Shown here: piece by piece, positions 28,001-37,379 of the stretch | Position numbering within the stretch: position 1 is the stretch's first letter | How the letters are laid out: each line of letters starts with the position of its first letter | Source of the DNA: Enterobacter sp. kpr-6 | GTDB taxonomy: Bacteria > Pseudomonadota > Gammaproteobacteria > Enterobacterales > Enterobacteriaceae | Assembly (NCBI RefSeq): GCF_900116015.1 | Contig: NZ_FOYH01000005.1 | Coordinates: forward strand, 124,001 to 188,000 | DNA length: 64,000 bases | Direction: 5' to 3' | The notes under the pieces: model-generated | The model's input: the letters and a program-made list of their open reading frames with translations, nothing else | Databases searched by the model: none | Told to the model about the DNA's origin: nothing | Translations under genes and position numbers: made by a program

Positions 28001-28020
28001 CGGGGGGCGCTCTCCCCCCG
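28001..28020 (+). terminator. rpiA terminator hairpin
   Basis: Arms CGGGGGG and CCCCCCG enclose a 6-base loop, followed after a short A-run by five or more Ts (28028-28032). It lies 6 bases after the rpiA stop. Confidence 0.75.
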
Positions 28021-28246
28021 GTAAAAATTTTTGCGGCGCTCATTTCGGTGACATGTATCACGTTTTAAGGCCAGCGCTGCGTTTCCTGCCGCTTTCGCTT
28101 TTATTGCCAGCATTTTCCTCTGCCAAACTTCGCTGTATGACTTTTCTTCATACGGGCGACGCAAACGTTCATATTGCCGCAATAGTTTTTTTTGATATGT
28201 TGGCTAAAGCGAACACACATAAGTTATGACAAACAGGGTCGGGGAA

Positions 28247-29479
28247 ATGGCAAAAGTATCACTGGAAAAAGACAAAATTAAATTTCTGCTGGTTGAAGGC
28301 GTGCACCAAAAAGCAATCGATAGCCTTCGTGCAGCGGGTTATACCAACATCGAATTCCACAAAGGTGCGCTTGATAGCGAACAGCTTAAAGCGTCCATCC
28401 GTGATGCCCATTTTATCGGCCTGCGATCGCGCACCAACCTGACGGAAGAGATCTTCGCGGCGGCTGAAAAGCTGGTGGCCGTGGGCTGTTTCTGTATTGG
28501 TACGAACCAGGTGGACCTTAACGCGGCGGCCAAACGCGGCGTGCCGGTATTCAACGCACCATTCTCCAACACCCGCTCGGTCGCCGAACTGGTGATCGGT
28601 GAATTGCTGCTGCTGATGCGCGGCATCCCGGAAGCTAACGCCAAAGCGCACCGTGGGATCTGGAATAAACTGGCAACGGGCTCCTATGAAGCGCGTGGCA
28701 AAAAGCTGGGCATTATTGGTTACGGTCATATCGGCACCCAGCTTGGCATTCTGGCGGAATCGCTGGGGATGCACGTCTTCTTCTATGATATTGAAAACAA
28801 ACTGCCGCTCGGTAACGCTACCCAGGTTCAGCATCTCTCCGACCTGCTGAACATGAGCGATGTGGTGAGCCTGCACGTGCCGGAAAACGCCTCCACTAAA
28901 GATATGATGGGTGCGGAAGAGCTGGCGCTGATGAAGCCGGGTTCACTTCTGATTAACGCCGCGCGCGGCACCGTGGTGGATATTCCGGCGCTGTGCGATG
29001 CGCTCAAGCGTAAGCATCTGGCGGGCGCGGCCATTGACGTGTTCCCGACTGAACCTGCGACCAACAGCGATCCGTTCAACTCACCGCTGTGCGAATTCGA
29101 CAACGTGCTGCTGACGCCGCACATCGGCGGTTCGACGCAGGAAGCGCAGGAAAATATCGGCCTGGAAGTGGCGGGCAAGCTGGTGAAATACTCCGATAAT
29201 GGCTCAACGCTGTCGGCGGTGAATTTCCCGGAAGTTTCGCTGCCGCTGCACGGTGGCCGTCGTCTTCTGCACATCCACGAAAACCGTCCGGGCGTGCTGA
29301 CCGCGATTAACCAGATTTTTGCCGAGCAGGGCGTGAACATCGCGGCGCAGTATCTGCAAACCACGCCGCACATGGGCTATGTGGTGATTGATATTGAAGC
29401 GGAAGAAGATGTCGCGCAGAAAGCGCTGCAAAGCATGAAGGCGATCCCTGGGACAATCCGCGCCCGTCTGCTGTACTGA
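28247..29479 (+). CDS. serA: D-3-phosphoglycerate dehydrogenase
   Basis: SerA oxidises 3-phosphoglycerate to 3-phosphohydroxypyruvate, the first and serine-inhibited step of serine synthesis. The 410-residue protein equals the E. coli length. The nucleotide loop GIIGYGHIGTQ, the catalytic LLTPHIGGST histidine segment and a C-terminal ACT domain (HENRPGVLTAINQIFAEQGVN split across its start) are visible. The ATG at 28247 has GGGG just upstream; an in-frame start at 28226 would add 7 residues not seen in homologues. Serine made here feeds the glycine-cleavage genes downstream. Confidence 0.97.
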   Translation: MAKVSLEKDKIKFLLVEGVHQKAIDSLRAAGYTNIEFHKGALDSEQLKASIRDAHFIGLRSRTNLTEEIFAAAEKLVAVGCFCIGTNQVDLNAAAKRGVPVFNAPFSNTRSVAELVIGELLLLMRGIPEANAKAHRGIWNKLATGSYEARGKKLGIIGYGHIGTQLGILAESLGMHVFFYDIENKLPLGNATQVQHLSDLLNMSDVVSLHVPENASTKDMMGAEELALMKPGSLLINAARGTVVDIPALCDALKRKHLAGAAIDVFPTEPATNSDPFNSPLCEFDNVLLTPHIGGSTQEAQENIGLEVAGKLVKYSDNGSTLSAVNFPEVSLPLHGGRRLLHIHENRPGVLTAINQIFAEQGVNIAAQYLQTTPHMGYVVIDIEAEEDVAQKALQSMKAIPGTIRARLLY

Positions 29480-29484
29480 TTATT

Positions 29485-29581
29485 ACCCTCACCCCGGCCC
29501 TCTCCCTCAGGGAGAGGGGGAAAAGCGAGTCAGTGCTCGATCAATTCCCTCTCCCCTGGGGAGAGGGCTAGGGTGAGGGGG
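29485..29581. repeat. REP-like palindromic repeat pair between serA and ygfA
   Basis: Two palindromes of the CCCTCTCCCT / GGGAGAGGG family lie in inverted orientation, flanked by CCCTCACCCC and GGGTGAGGGG. They fill the gap between convergent serA and ygfA and could act as a transcription end for both. Confidence 0.85.
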
Positions 29582-29587
29582 CTTTTC

Positions 29588-30184
29588 TCACCACTCCCAA
29601 ATCTTCGACGGCGTCACCACCGCAGGCAGCGGCACATCCCACTCTTCAACCGGCAGTACATCCACAAACTGGCAATCGTGCGCATACCCCACAGGCGTCA
29701 GCGCATACTGTTGCCAGTTTTGCAGCGTCCGGTCGTAAAATCCGCCACCCATCCCGAGGCGTTGTCCTCCCGCATCGAAGGCGACCAGCGGCGTGATCAG
29801 CACGTCAAGCTGCGCCAGCGGCAGCACATCGCGCACGTCGAGTTTGGGTTCGTAAATTTTCAGATGATTCACTACCAGTTCGCTGTGCGGATGGTAATGC
29901 AAAAAAAGCAGATTGCCCGGACTAAACGGATGCAGCACAGGTAAGTAGACCCGCTTGCCGCTACGCCAGAGCTGTTCGATCAGCGGGCGCGTATCCAGTT
30001 CGCCATCAAAAGAGAGAAACAACGCGACCGTGTGCGCCATGACCACAGGCGGATATGCCATCATACGAGCGGCGGCCTGGTCGGCGAAATGCAGTTGTTG
30101 ATCGGCGGTTAATGCGCGTCGGTGCTGGCGTATTTGCTGGCGAATCTGTTGACGAGAAGTCGGGATAAGTAAGGGTTGTGTCAT
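29588..30184 (-). CDS. ygfA: 5-formyltetrahydrofolate cyclo-ligase
   Basis: YgfA (Fau) converts 5-formyltetrahydrofolate to 5,10-methenyltetrahydrofolate with ATP. The 198-residue protein has the family motif GMGGGFYDRTL near the C-terminus and an Arg/Gln-rich N-terminus. It is somewhat longer at the start than the annotated E. coli form (182). It lies directly downstream of the 6S RNA gene, the conserved ssrS-ygfA arrangement, and is co-transcribed with ssrS in E. coli. Confidence 0.95.
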   Translation of the reverse strand: MTQPLLIPTSRQQIRQQIRQHRRALTADQQLHFADQAAARMMAYPPVVMAHTVALFLSFDGELDTRPLIEQLWRSGKRVYLPVLHPFSPGNLLFLHYHPHSELVVNHLKIYEPKLDVRDVLPLAQLDVLITPLVAFDAGGQRLGMGGGFYDRTLQNWQQYALTPVGYAHDCQFVDVLPVEEWDVPLPAVVTPSKIWEW

Positions 30185-30210
30185 GATGGTAGAGGCTTGG
30201 TAGAAGAAGG

Positions 30211-30394
30211 GGAATCTCCGAGATGCCGCCGCAGGCTGTAACCCTTGAACCCTTGGTTCAAGGTGAATGTGTCGTCACGGTTTTAAGGCTTCTCGGACGG
30301 ACCGAGCATGCTCACCAACCGTGGAGCGCCACATTCTGTTGGTATGAAATATCGGCTCAGGGGACTGGCCCGCTTGCGAACATCTCAGAGAAAT
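30211..30394 (-). ncRNA. ssrS: 6S RNA, regulator of sigma-70 RNA polymerase
   Basis: The minus strand reads ATTTCTCTGAGATG at its 5' end (30394) and ends at 30211 with CTCGGAGATTCC. It is 184 bases, the exact E. coli length, with the same conserved segments (CGGGCCAGTCCCCTGAGCC, GAGCATGCTCGGTCCG and TGAACCAAGGGTTCAAGGG). 6S RNA mimics an open promoter and holds the RNA polymerase holoenzyme in stationary phase. It sits between zapA and ygfA in the same direction as in E. coli. Confidence 0.97.
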
Positions 30395-30435
30395 TTTTTC
30401 TTCAAAGTCACTCTACCATAGTCGACATTGAAGTG

Positions 30436-30831
<396 letters not shown>

Positions 30832-30980
30832 CTATAGCTACCCCGATGAGCGTATTCAAGCTCTTTATCAGGCTTTCCCTCAATGAAATACATGAGGTAA
30901 CGTGATGCCTGACGGGTATATCACCAGGGTCCAAAGTGGTAGCATACCATGAATATTCCTCTCAACGACGATGAATGCGC

Positions 30981-31559
30981 ATGTCAATACAGAACGAAAT
31001 GCCTGGTTACAATGAACTGAACCAGTTACTCAACCAGCAGGGTGTGGGCTTAACCCCGGCTGAAATGCACGGTCTGATCGCGGGCATGCTGTGCGGCGGT
31101 AATCACGACAGCTCCTGGCTGCCATTGCTGCACGACCTCACGAACGAGGGGCTGGCATTTGGGCATGAGCTGGCGGAAGCGCTGCGTAAACTCCACGCCA
31201 CCGTCAGCGATACGCTGGAAGATGATGGTTTCCAGTTTCAGCTCTACCTGCCGGATGGTGACGAGGTGAGCGTGTTCGAACGTGCCGACGCCATGGCAGG
31301 CTGGGTGAATCACTTCCTGTTAGGACTTGGCGTCACGCAGCCGAAGCTCGATAAAGTGACGGGCGAAACGGGCGAAGCGATTGATGATTTACGCAATATC
31401 GCCCAGCTTGGCTACGATGAAGACGAAGATCAGGAAGAGCTGGAGATGTCGCTCGAAGAGATCGTCGAGTATGTGCGCGTTGCCGCGCTGCTCTGCCACG
31501 ATACCTTCACCCGCCCGCAACCAACGGCCCCGGAAGTGCGTAAGCCAACTCTGCATTAA
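30981..31559 (+). CDS. ygfB: YgfB, UPF0149 family protein
   Basis: A 192-residue acidic helical protein of the UPF0149 family; function is not settled in Enterobacteriaceae. The ATG at 30981 ([12 protein letters not shown]) gives the E. coli length; an ATG two codons earlier (30975) is possible. It is first in the conserved ygfB-pepP-ubiH-ubiI cluster, 27 bp ahead of pepP. Confidence 0.94.
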   Translation: MSIQNEMPGYNELNQLLNQQGVGLTPAEMHGLIAGMLCGGNHDSSWLPLLHDLTNEGLAFGHELAEALRKLHATVSDTLEDDGFQFQLYLPDGDEVSVFERADAMAGWVNHFLLGLGVTQPKLDKVTGETGEAIDDLRNIAQLGYDEDEDQEELEMSLEEIVEYVRVAALLCHDTFTRPQPTAPEVRKPTLH

Positions 31560-31586
31560 TAAAAATCGTGATGATATGGAGGTGTC

Positions 31587-32903
31587 ATGACCCAGCAAGA
31601 ATATGAACGCCGTCGCCAGACGCTACTGGCGCAAATGGCACCCGCCAGCGCGGTACTCATTTTCGCCGCGCCAGAAGCAAACCGCAGCGCTGACAGCGAA
31701 TATCCCTACCGCCAAAGCAGCGATTTCTGGTACTTCACCGGTTTTAACGAACCTGAAGCGGTACTGGTGCTGATTAAAAGTGATGACACCCACAACCACA
31801 GCGTCCTGTTCAATCGGGTTCGCGATATCACCGCTGAGATCTGGTTCGGCCGCCGCCTTGGGCAGGATGCCGCGCCGGAAAAACTCGGCGTCGATCGCGC
31901 GCTGGCCTTCAGCGAAATCAACGAGCAGCTCTACCAGCTTCTGAACGGGCTGGACGTGGTTTACCACGCGCAGGGCGAATACCGCTATGCTGACGAGATC
32001 GTGTTTGCCGCTCTCGACAAACTCCGCAAAGGCTCCCGCCAGAATTTAACCGCGCCTGCGTCCCTCACCGACTGGCGACCTCTCGTGCATGAGATGCGTT
32101 TGTTTAAATCGGAAGAAGAGATCGACGTCCTGCGCCGGGCGGGGGAAATCAGCGCGCTGGCCCATACCCGCGCGATGCAAAAATGCCGCCCCGGTATGTT
32201 TGAATACCAGCTTGAAGGCGAAATCCACCACGAATTTAACCGTCACGGCGCGCGCTATCCGTCGTACAACACCATTGTTGGCAGCGGTGAAAACGGCTGC
32301 ATCCTGCACTACACGGAAAACGAAAGCCAAATGCGCGACGGCGATCTGGTGCTGATCGACGCGGGTTGTGAATATCAGGGCTATGCGGGCGACATCACCC
32401 GCACCTTCCCGGTTAACGGCAAATTCACAACGGCGCAGCGGGCCATTTACGACATCGTGCTGGAATCGCTTAACACCTCTCTGCGGCTGTTCCGCCCAGG
32501 TACCTCCATTCTGGAGGTGACGGGCGAGGTCGTGCGGATCATGGTCACTGGCCTGGTCAAGCTCGGCATCCTCAAAGGTGAGGTTGATGAGCTCATCGCC
32601 GACAACGCGCATCGCGCCTTCTTTATGCATGGCCTGAGCCACTGGCTGGGGCTGGATGTGCATGACGTCGGTGTTTATGGCGCGGATCGCTCGCGCACGC
32701 TGGAGCCTGGCATGGTGCTGACCGTAGAACCGGGTTTGTACATCGCGCCAGACGCCGATGTACCGCCGGAGTATCGCGGCATTGGCATTCGCATTGAAGA
32801 CGACATTCTCATTACCGCAGACGGCAACGAAAACCTGACGGCGAGTGTGGTGAAAAACGCGGACGACATCGAGGCGCTGATGGCGGCGGCGAAAGGCGTA
32901 TGA
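31587..32903 (+). CDS. pepP: Xaa-Pro aminopeptidase (aminopeptidase P II)
   Basis: A 438-residue M24-family manganese enzyme that removes N-terminal residues preceding proline. Metal-ligand segments are LIDAGCEYQGYAGDITR (two Asp), HGLSHWLGLDVHD (His), VEPGLY (Glu) and RIEDDILIT (Glu). GGAGG precedes the ATG. It overlaps ubiH by 4 bases (ATGA). Confidence 0.96.
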   Translation: MTQQEYERRRQTLLAQMAPASAVLIFAAPEANRSADSEYPYRQSSDFWYFTGFNEPEAVLVLIKSDDTHNHSVLFNRVRDITAEIWFGRRLGQDAAPEKLGVDRALAFSEINEQLYQLLNGLDVVYHAQGEYRYADEIVFAALDKLRKGSRQNLTAPASLTDWRPLVHEMRLFKSEEEIDVLRRAGEISALAHTRAMQKCRPGMFEYQLEGEIHHEFNRHGARYPSYNTIVGSGENGCILHYTENESQMRDGDLVLIDAGCEYQGYAGDITRTFPVNGKFTTAQRAIYDIVLESLNTSLRLFRPGTSILEVTGEVVRIMVTGLVKLGILKGEVDELIADNAHRAFFMHGLSHWLGLDVHDVGVYGADRSRTLEPGMVLTVEPGLYIAPDADVPPEYRGIGIRIEDDILITADGNENLTASVVKNADDIEALMAAAKGV

Positions 32904-34078
32904 GCGTCATCATTGTTGGCGGCGGGATGACGGGCGCGACGCTGGCGCTGGCCATTTCACGTTTATCGAACGGCACGCTGCCGGTTCATCTGGTGGAAGC
33001 CAATGCGCCTGATACCGCTGCGCATCCAGGCTTTGATGCCCGTTCGATTGCGCTGGCGGAAGGCACCTGCCAGCATCTCACCCGGCTGGATATCTGGAAA
33101 AGCCTTGCCGAGTGCGCCACGCCGATCACCTCGGTCCACGTCAGCGATCGCGGTCATGCCGGGTTTGTGACGCTGGAAGCGCAGGATTATCGCGTGGACG
33201 CGCTGGGGCAAGTGGTTGAGCTACATGACGTCGGGCAACGACTGTTTACGTTGTTAAAGCGTGCGCCGGGCGTGACGCTACACTGTCCGGCGCGGGTGCG
33301 TGATTTTACCCGCACCGCAGAGCAGGTAAGCGTGACGCTTGAAAACGGCGACACGCTGAACGGGCAGTTGCTGGTCGCCGCTGACGGATCGCGTTCATCG
33401 CTGGGTGCGCAGTGCGGCATCACCTGGCAGCAAACGCCGTATCAGCAGGTCGCGGTGATCGCCAACGTGACCACCTCGGCAGCAAAACCGGGCCGCGCAT
33501 TTGAGCGATTTACCGCTCACGGTCCGCTGGCGCTGTTGCCGATGTCGCAGGGGCGCTACTCGCTGGTCTGGTGCCACGCGCAGGATAAACAGCAGGAAGT
33601 GATGGCGTGGTCGGACGAAAAATTCTGCCACGAACTGCAGCAGGCTTTCGGCTGGCGGCTTGGTCGCATCGTACATGCGGGGGCGCGAAGCGCCTATCCG
33701 CTGGCGCTCACCACCGCATCATCATCTGTTTCGCACCGTACCGTGCTGGTGGGTAACGCCGCGCAAACGCTGCATCCGATTGCCGGCCAGGGTTTCAACC
33801 TGGGTATGCGCGATGTGATGAGTCTTGCTGAAACGCTGACTACCGCATGGGCGACGCAGGCAGACGTGGGGCACTATGCACTGCTGTGCCACTACCAAAA
33901 ACGTCGTCAGGCCGACAAAGAGGCCACCATTGGCGTAACCGATGGACTGGTGCATCTGTTCGCGAACCGCTGGGCACCGCTGGTCGTCGGGCGCAACCTC
34001 GGGCTGATGGCGATGGAATTATTTACCCCGGCACGCGATGTGCTGGCGCAGCGGACACTGGGTTGGGTCGCGCGTTAA
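32900..34078 (+). CDS. ubiH: 2-octaprenyl-6-methoxyphenol hydroxylase UbiH
   Basis: A 392-residue FAD monooxygenase of ubiquinone synthesis. It shows the Rossmann motif IIVGGGMTGATLALA at the N-terminus, the mid-protein VAADGSRS and the GNAAQTLHPIAGQGFNLG flavin motif. The length equals E. coli UbiH. It overlaps pepP by ATGA and is followed by ubiI after 10 bases. Confidence 0.96.
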   Translation: MSVIIVGGGMTGATLALAISRLSNGTLPVHLVEANAPDTAAHPGFDARSIALAEGTCQHLTRLDIWKSLAECATPITSVHVSDRGHAGFVTLEAQDYRVDALGQVVELHDVGQRLFTLLKRAPGVTLHCPARVRDFTRTAEQVSVTLENGDTLNGQLLVAADGSRSSLGAQCGITWQQTPYQQVAVIANVTTSAAKPGRAFERFTAHGPLALLPMSQGRYSLVWCHAQDKQQEVMAWSDEKFCHELQQAFGWRLGRIVHAGARSAYPLALTTASSSVSHRTVLVGNAAQTLHPIAGQGFNLGMRDVMSLAETLTTAWATQADVGHYALLCHYQKRRQADKEATIGVTDGLVHLFANRWAPLVVGRNLGLMAMELFTPARDVLAQRTLGWVAR

Positions 34079-34088
34079 GGAGTTCTGA

Positions 34089-35291
34089 GTGCAAAGTGTA
34101 GATGTGGCAATTGTAGGCGGTGGTATGGTTGGACTGGCCGTCGCCTGTGGGTTACAGGGGAGCGGGCTGCGCGTGGCGGTTCTGGAACAAAATGCACCGG
34201 TCGCGCTTTCCGACAATGCCCCCCCTGAGCTTCGCGTGTCGGCTATCAATGCCGCCAGCGAAAAACTCCTTACCCGCCTCGGCGTGTGGTCTGAGATCGT
34301 GGCGCACCGTGCCAGTTGCTATCACGGCATGGAGGTGTGGGATAAAGACAGCTTTGGTCGCATTACCTTTAACGATGAAAGCATGGGTTACAGTCATCTC
34401 GGGCATATCATCGAAAACGCCGTGGTGCACCAGGCGCTGTGGCAAAAAGCGCAGCAGAGCACGGACGTCACCCTGATCACGCCCGCTGAACTGCAACAGG
34501 TGGCGTGGGGCGAAAACGAAGCCTTTCTGACGCTCAAAGACGCCAGCATGATCACCGCCAGGCTGGTGGTGGGTGCGGATGGCGCAAACTCCTGGCTACG
34601 CGATAAAGCCGATATCCCGCTGACCTTCTGGGATTATCATCATCATGCGTTAGTCGCCACCATTCGCACCAGCGAACCGCATAACGCCGTCGCGCGGCAG
34701 GTTTTCCACGGCGACGGTATCCTCGCGTTTCTGCCCCTTAGCGATCCGCATTTATGCTCTATCGTCTGGTCGCTGTCGCCGCACCAGGCGAAAGCGATGC
34801 AGGAAGCCGATGACGCGACGTTCAACCAGGCACTGTGCGTGGCGTTCGATAATGCGCTCGGGCTGTGCCAGGTAGAAAGCGAGCGGCAGGTCTTCCCGCT
34901 GACGGGCCGTTATGCCCGGCAGTTTGCGGCGCACCGGCTGGCGCTGGTGGGCGACGCGGCCCACACTATTCACCCGCTGGCCGGGCAGGGCGTCAATCTG
35001 GGCTTTATGGATGCCGCAGAACTGATCAACGAACTGCGTCGTTTACACCGCGAAGGCAAAGATATCGGGCAGCATCTCTATCTGCGTCGCTACGAGCGTA
35101 GCCGCAAGCACAGTGCCGCCCTGATGCTGGCAGGTATGCAGGGGTTCCGTGAACTCTTTGCCGGGCAAAATCCGGCGAAAAAACTGCTCCGCGACGTTGG
35201 CCTGAAGCTGGCTGACACCCTTCCCGGTGTGAAAACGGGTCTTATCCGCCAGGCAATGGGCCTTAACGATCTGCCAGAGTGGTTACGTTAA
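34089..35291 (+). CDS. ubiI: FAD-dependent 2-octaprenylphenol hydroxylase UbiI (VisC)
   Basis: A 400-residue flavin monooxygenase performing the C5 hydroxylation of the ubiquinone ring under oxygen. Motifs are VAIVGGGMVGLAVACGLQ at the N-terminus, GADGANSWLR and GDAAHTIHPLAGQGVNLG. It starts with GTG, preceded by AAGGAG. It is a paralogue of the adjacent ubiH and the end of the ygfB-pepP-ubiH-ubiI operon. Confidence 0.95.
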   Translation: MQSVDVAIVGGGMVGLAVACGLQGSGLRVAVLEQNAPVALSDNAPPELRVSAINAASEKLLTRLGVWSEIVAHRASCYHGMEVWDKDSFGRITFNDESMGYSHLGHIIENAVVHQALWQKAQQSTDVTLITPAELQQVAWGENEAFLTLKDASMITARLVVGADGANSWLRDKADIPLTFWDYHHHALVATIRTSEPHNAVARQVFHGDGILAFLPLSDPHLCSIVWSLSPHQAKAMQEADDATFNQALCVAFDNALGLCQVESERQVFPLTGRYARQFAAHRLALVGDAAHTIHPLAGQGVNLGFMDAAELINELRRLHREGKDIGQHLYLRRYERSRKHSAALMLAGMQGFRELFAGQNPAKKLLRDVGLKLADTLPGVKTGLIRQAMGLNDLPEWLR

Positions 35292-35330
35292 GTTTTTCCC
35301 TCCGCTTTAAATTATGACCCCCATCACATT

Positions 35331-35356
35331 CTCCCTTCCCGCCACCGGGAAGGGAG
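35331..35356 (+). terminator. Strong hairpin after ubiI
   Basis: Perfect 11-bp arms CTCCCTTCCCG and CGGGAAGGGAG enclose a CCAC loop, 40 bases after the ubiI stop. The T-tract is weak (GAATTTCCTCATTT), so termination may be partial. Confidence 0.65.
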
Positions 35357-35739
35357 GAATTTCCTCATTTGAAATAATCTAATTTCACTCGCTTTTTCGC
35401 ATTACTTTTTCTCATCTCTTCTTTTTTCGATTTCGGGAAATCAACGCTATTTGCGGTGAATAATATCGTTTTAAACCGGGTTCATCATTTTGCGTATGAA
35501 TATAAAAAGCGGTTACAGCTTTTTTGCAGGATAAAACGCTGACACGGGTGTGTGGCAAAAAGACCATAAGCTAATGTGATGACCCATTTTTGCTTATGGT
35601 TAAGGGCGCTTTTCAGTGATAAGTTCAGGGGAAAGGTAACGTTTGCGTCGGCTCTCATCCTGAAGGCTGACGCCGGGTTTCGTGGCGCGTTTATTCCCCC
35701 TGAAATCCTTAATAGCCCCGCTTATTCAATGAGGAAAAG
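35357..35739 (+). promoter_or_regulatory. gcvTHP promoter and leader region
   Basis: This AT-rich gap of 383 bp lies before gcvT. CTAAT occurs at 35379-35383 and 35571-35575, the core of GcvA binding sites in E. coli, where GcvA/GcvR, Lrp and PurR control this operon. The region is of the expected length for such an upstream array. No folded glycine-riboswitch pattern is recognisable. A short open frame (35576-35815) has no coding support. Confidence 0.5.
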
Positions 35740-36834
35740 ATGGCTCAAGAAACCCCTTTGTTTGAACAACACGTCCTGTGCGGCGCGCGTATGGTGGATT
35801 TCCACGGCTGGATGATGCCGCTGCACTATGGTTCGCAGATTGATGAGCACCACGCCGTGCGCACCGATGCGGGCATGTTCGACGTTTCGCACATGACCAT
35901 CGTTGATCTGAAAGGCGAGCGCACCCGTGAGTTTCTCCGTTACCTGCTGGCGAACGATGTGGCTAAGCTCACCAAAACGGGCAAAGCGCTCTACAGCGGC
36001 ATGCTTAACGCCTCCGGCGGCGTGATTGACGATCTGATCGTTTACTACTTCAGCGAAGATTTTTTCCGCCTCGTCGTCAACTCCGCCACCCGTGAAAAAG
36101 ACCTCGCCTGGATCACTCAACACGCTGAACCGTACGCTATCGACATCACCGTGCGTGACGATCTGTCGCTGATTGCCGTGCAGGGCCCGAATGCGCAGGC
36201 GAAAGCCGCGACGCTGTTTACTGAAGAGCAGCGCGAAGCCGTAGAAGGCATGAAGCCATTCTTTGGCGTGGAAGCGGACGATCTGTTTATTGCCACCACC
36301 GGCTACACCGGCGAGGCGGGTTACGAAATTGCGATGCCGAACGAAAAGGCACCTGCATTCTGGCACGCGCTGGTTGAAGCGGGTGTCAAACCCTGCGGTC
36401 TGGGCGCGCGCGACACGCTGCGTCTGGAAGCGGGCATGAATCTCTACGGCCAGGAGATGGATGAAGGGGTTTCCCCGCTGGCGGCCAACATGGGCTGGAC
36501 GATTGCCTGGGAGCCAGCCGACCGTGATTTCATTGGTCGTGAAGCGCTGGAAATGCAGCGTGAGAAGGGCACCGAACAACTGGTTGGCCTGGTCATGACT
36601 GAAAAAGGCGTCCTGCGTAATGAGTTGCCCGTGCGTTTTACTGACGCCTCCGGCAATCTGCAGGAAGGTCAAATCACCAGCGGGACGTTTTCGCCTTCAC
36701 TGGGTCACAGCATTGCGCTGGCCCGGGTGCCTGCGGGCATCGGCGACACCGCGATTGTCCAGATCCGCAACCGTGAAATGCCGGTTAAAGTGACGAAACC
36801 CGTTTTTGTCCGCGCCGGTAAATCGGTTATTTAA
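35740..36834 (+). CDS. gcvT: Glycine cleavage system T protein (aminomethyltransferase)
   Basis: The 364-residue (E. coli length) folate enzyme transfers the methylene group from lipoyl-H protein to tetrahydrofolate, releasing ammonia. Characteristic segments are [22 protein letters not shown] and [12 protein letters not shown]. It is the first gene of gcvT-gcvH-gcvP. The start has AGGAAA upstream. Confidence 0.97.
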   Translation: MAQETPLFEQHVLCGARMVDFHGWMMPLHYGSQIDEHHAVRTDAGMFDVSHMTIVDLKGERTREFLRYLLANDVAKLTKTGKALYSGMLNASGGVIDDLIVYYFSEDFFRLVVNSATREKDLAWITQHAEPYAIDITVRDDLSLIAVQGPNAQAKAATLFTEEQREAVEGMKPFFGVEADDLFIATTGYTGEAGYEIAMPNEKAPAFWHALVEAGVKPCGLGARDTLRLEAGMNLYGQEMDEGVSPLAANMGWTIAWEPADRDFIGREALEMQREKGTEQLVGLVMTEKGVLRNELPVRFTDASGNLQEGQITSGTFSPSLGHSIALARVPAGIGDTAIVQIRNREMPVKVTKPVFVRAGKSVI

Positions 36835-36857
36835 GCGTTTTTATCAGGAGATTTTTC

Positions 36858-37247
36858 ATGAGCAATGTACCGGCTGAACTGAAATACAGCAAAGAACACG
36901 AATGGCTGCGCCAGGAAGCGGACGGCATTTATACCGTGGGTATCACCGAGCACGCGCAGGAGCTGCTGGGCGACATGGTGTTTGTCGATCTGCCGGAAGT
37001 GGGCGCGACCGTCAGCGCAGGCGATGACTGTGCAGTTGCGGAATCCGTCAAAGCGGCATCGGATATCTATGCGCCAGTTGGCGGCGAAATCGTGGCTGTT
37101 AACGATGCGCTGAGCGACTCCCCGGAACTGGTCAACAGCGAGCCTTATGCAGGTGGCTGGATCTTTAAAATCAAAGCCAGCGATGAAGCGGAAGTTGCCG
37201 CGTTGCTGGACGCCACGGCGTACGAAGCGCTGGTGGACGACGAGTAA
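36858..37247 (+). CDS. gcvH: Glycine cleavage system H protein
   Basis: A 129-residue lipoyl carrier that shuttles the aminomethyl group between GcvP, GcvT and lipoamide dehydrogenase. The lipoylated lysine is Lys65 in [12 protein letters not shown]. The length equals E. coli. CAGGAG precedes the ATG. It is 23 bp after gcvT. Confidence 0.98.
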   Translation: MSNVPAELKYSKEHEWLRQEADGIYTVGITEHAQELLGDMVFVDLPEVGATVSAGDDCAVAESVKAASDIYAPVGGEIVAVNDALSDSPELVNSEPYAGGWIFKIKASDEAEVAALLDATAYEALVDDE

Positions 37248-37252
37248 TTTAT

Positions 37253-37332
37253 CACCCTCACCCTAACCCTCTCCCTGAGGGAGAGGGGACGAAAACCTCC
37301 CTCTCCCTCAGGGAGAGGGCCGGGGTGAGGGT
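37253..37332. repeat. REP-like repeats inside the gcv operon
   Basis: Two palindromes of the CCCTCTCCCT / GGGAGAGGG family lie within the 132-bp gcvH-gcvP gap. Being inside an operon, they could stabilise the upstream gcvTH mRNA or lower gcvP expression, as known for REPs elsewhere. Confidence 0.85.
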
Positions 37333-37379
37333 AAAGCCTTGCAATCACATCACACTGCACGTTTCAGGAACCATCGCTC

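Noticed and set aside
29480-29587. A Sib-type small RNA between serA and ygfA, as in E. coli
   Set aside because: Only REP-like palindromes are present in this 108-bp gap; no Sib sequence or toxin peptide frame is seen.
35576-35815. 79-residue frame ahead of gcvT
   Set aside because: Overlaps gcvT in another frame, lacks a ribosome-binding site and sits in a promoter region.
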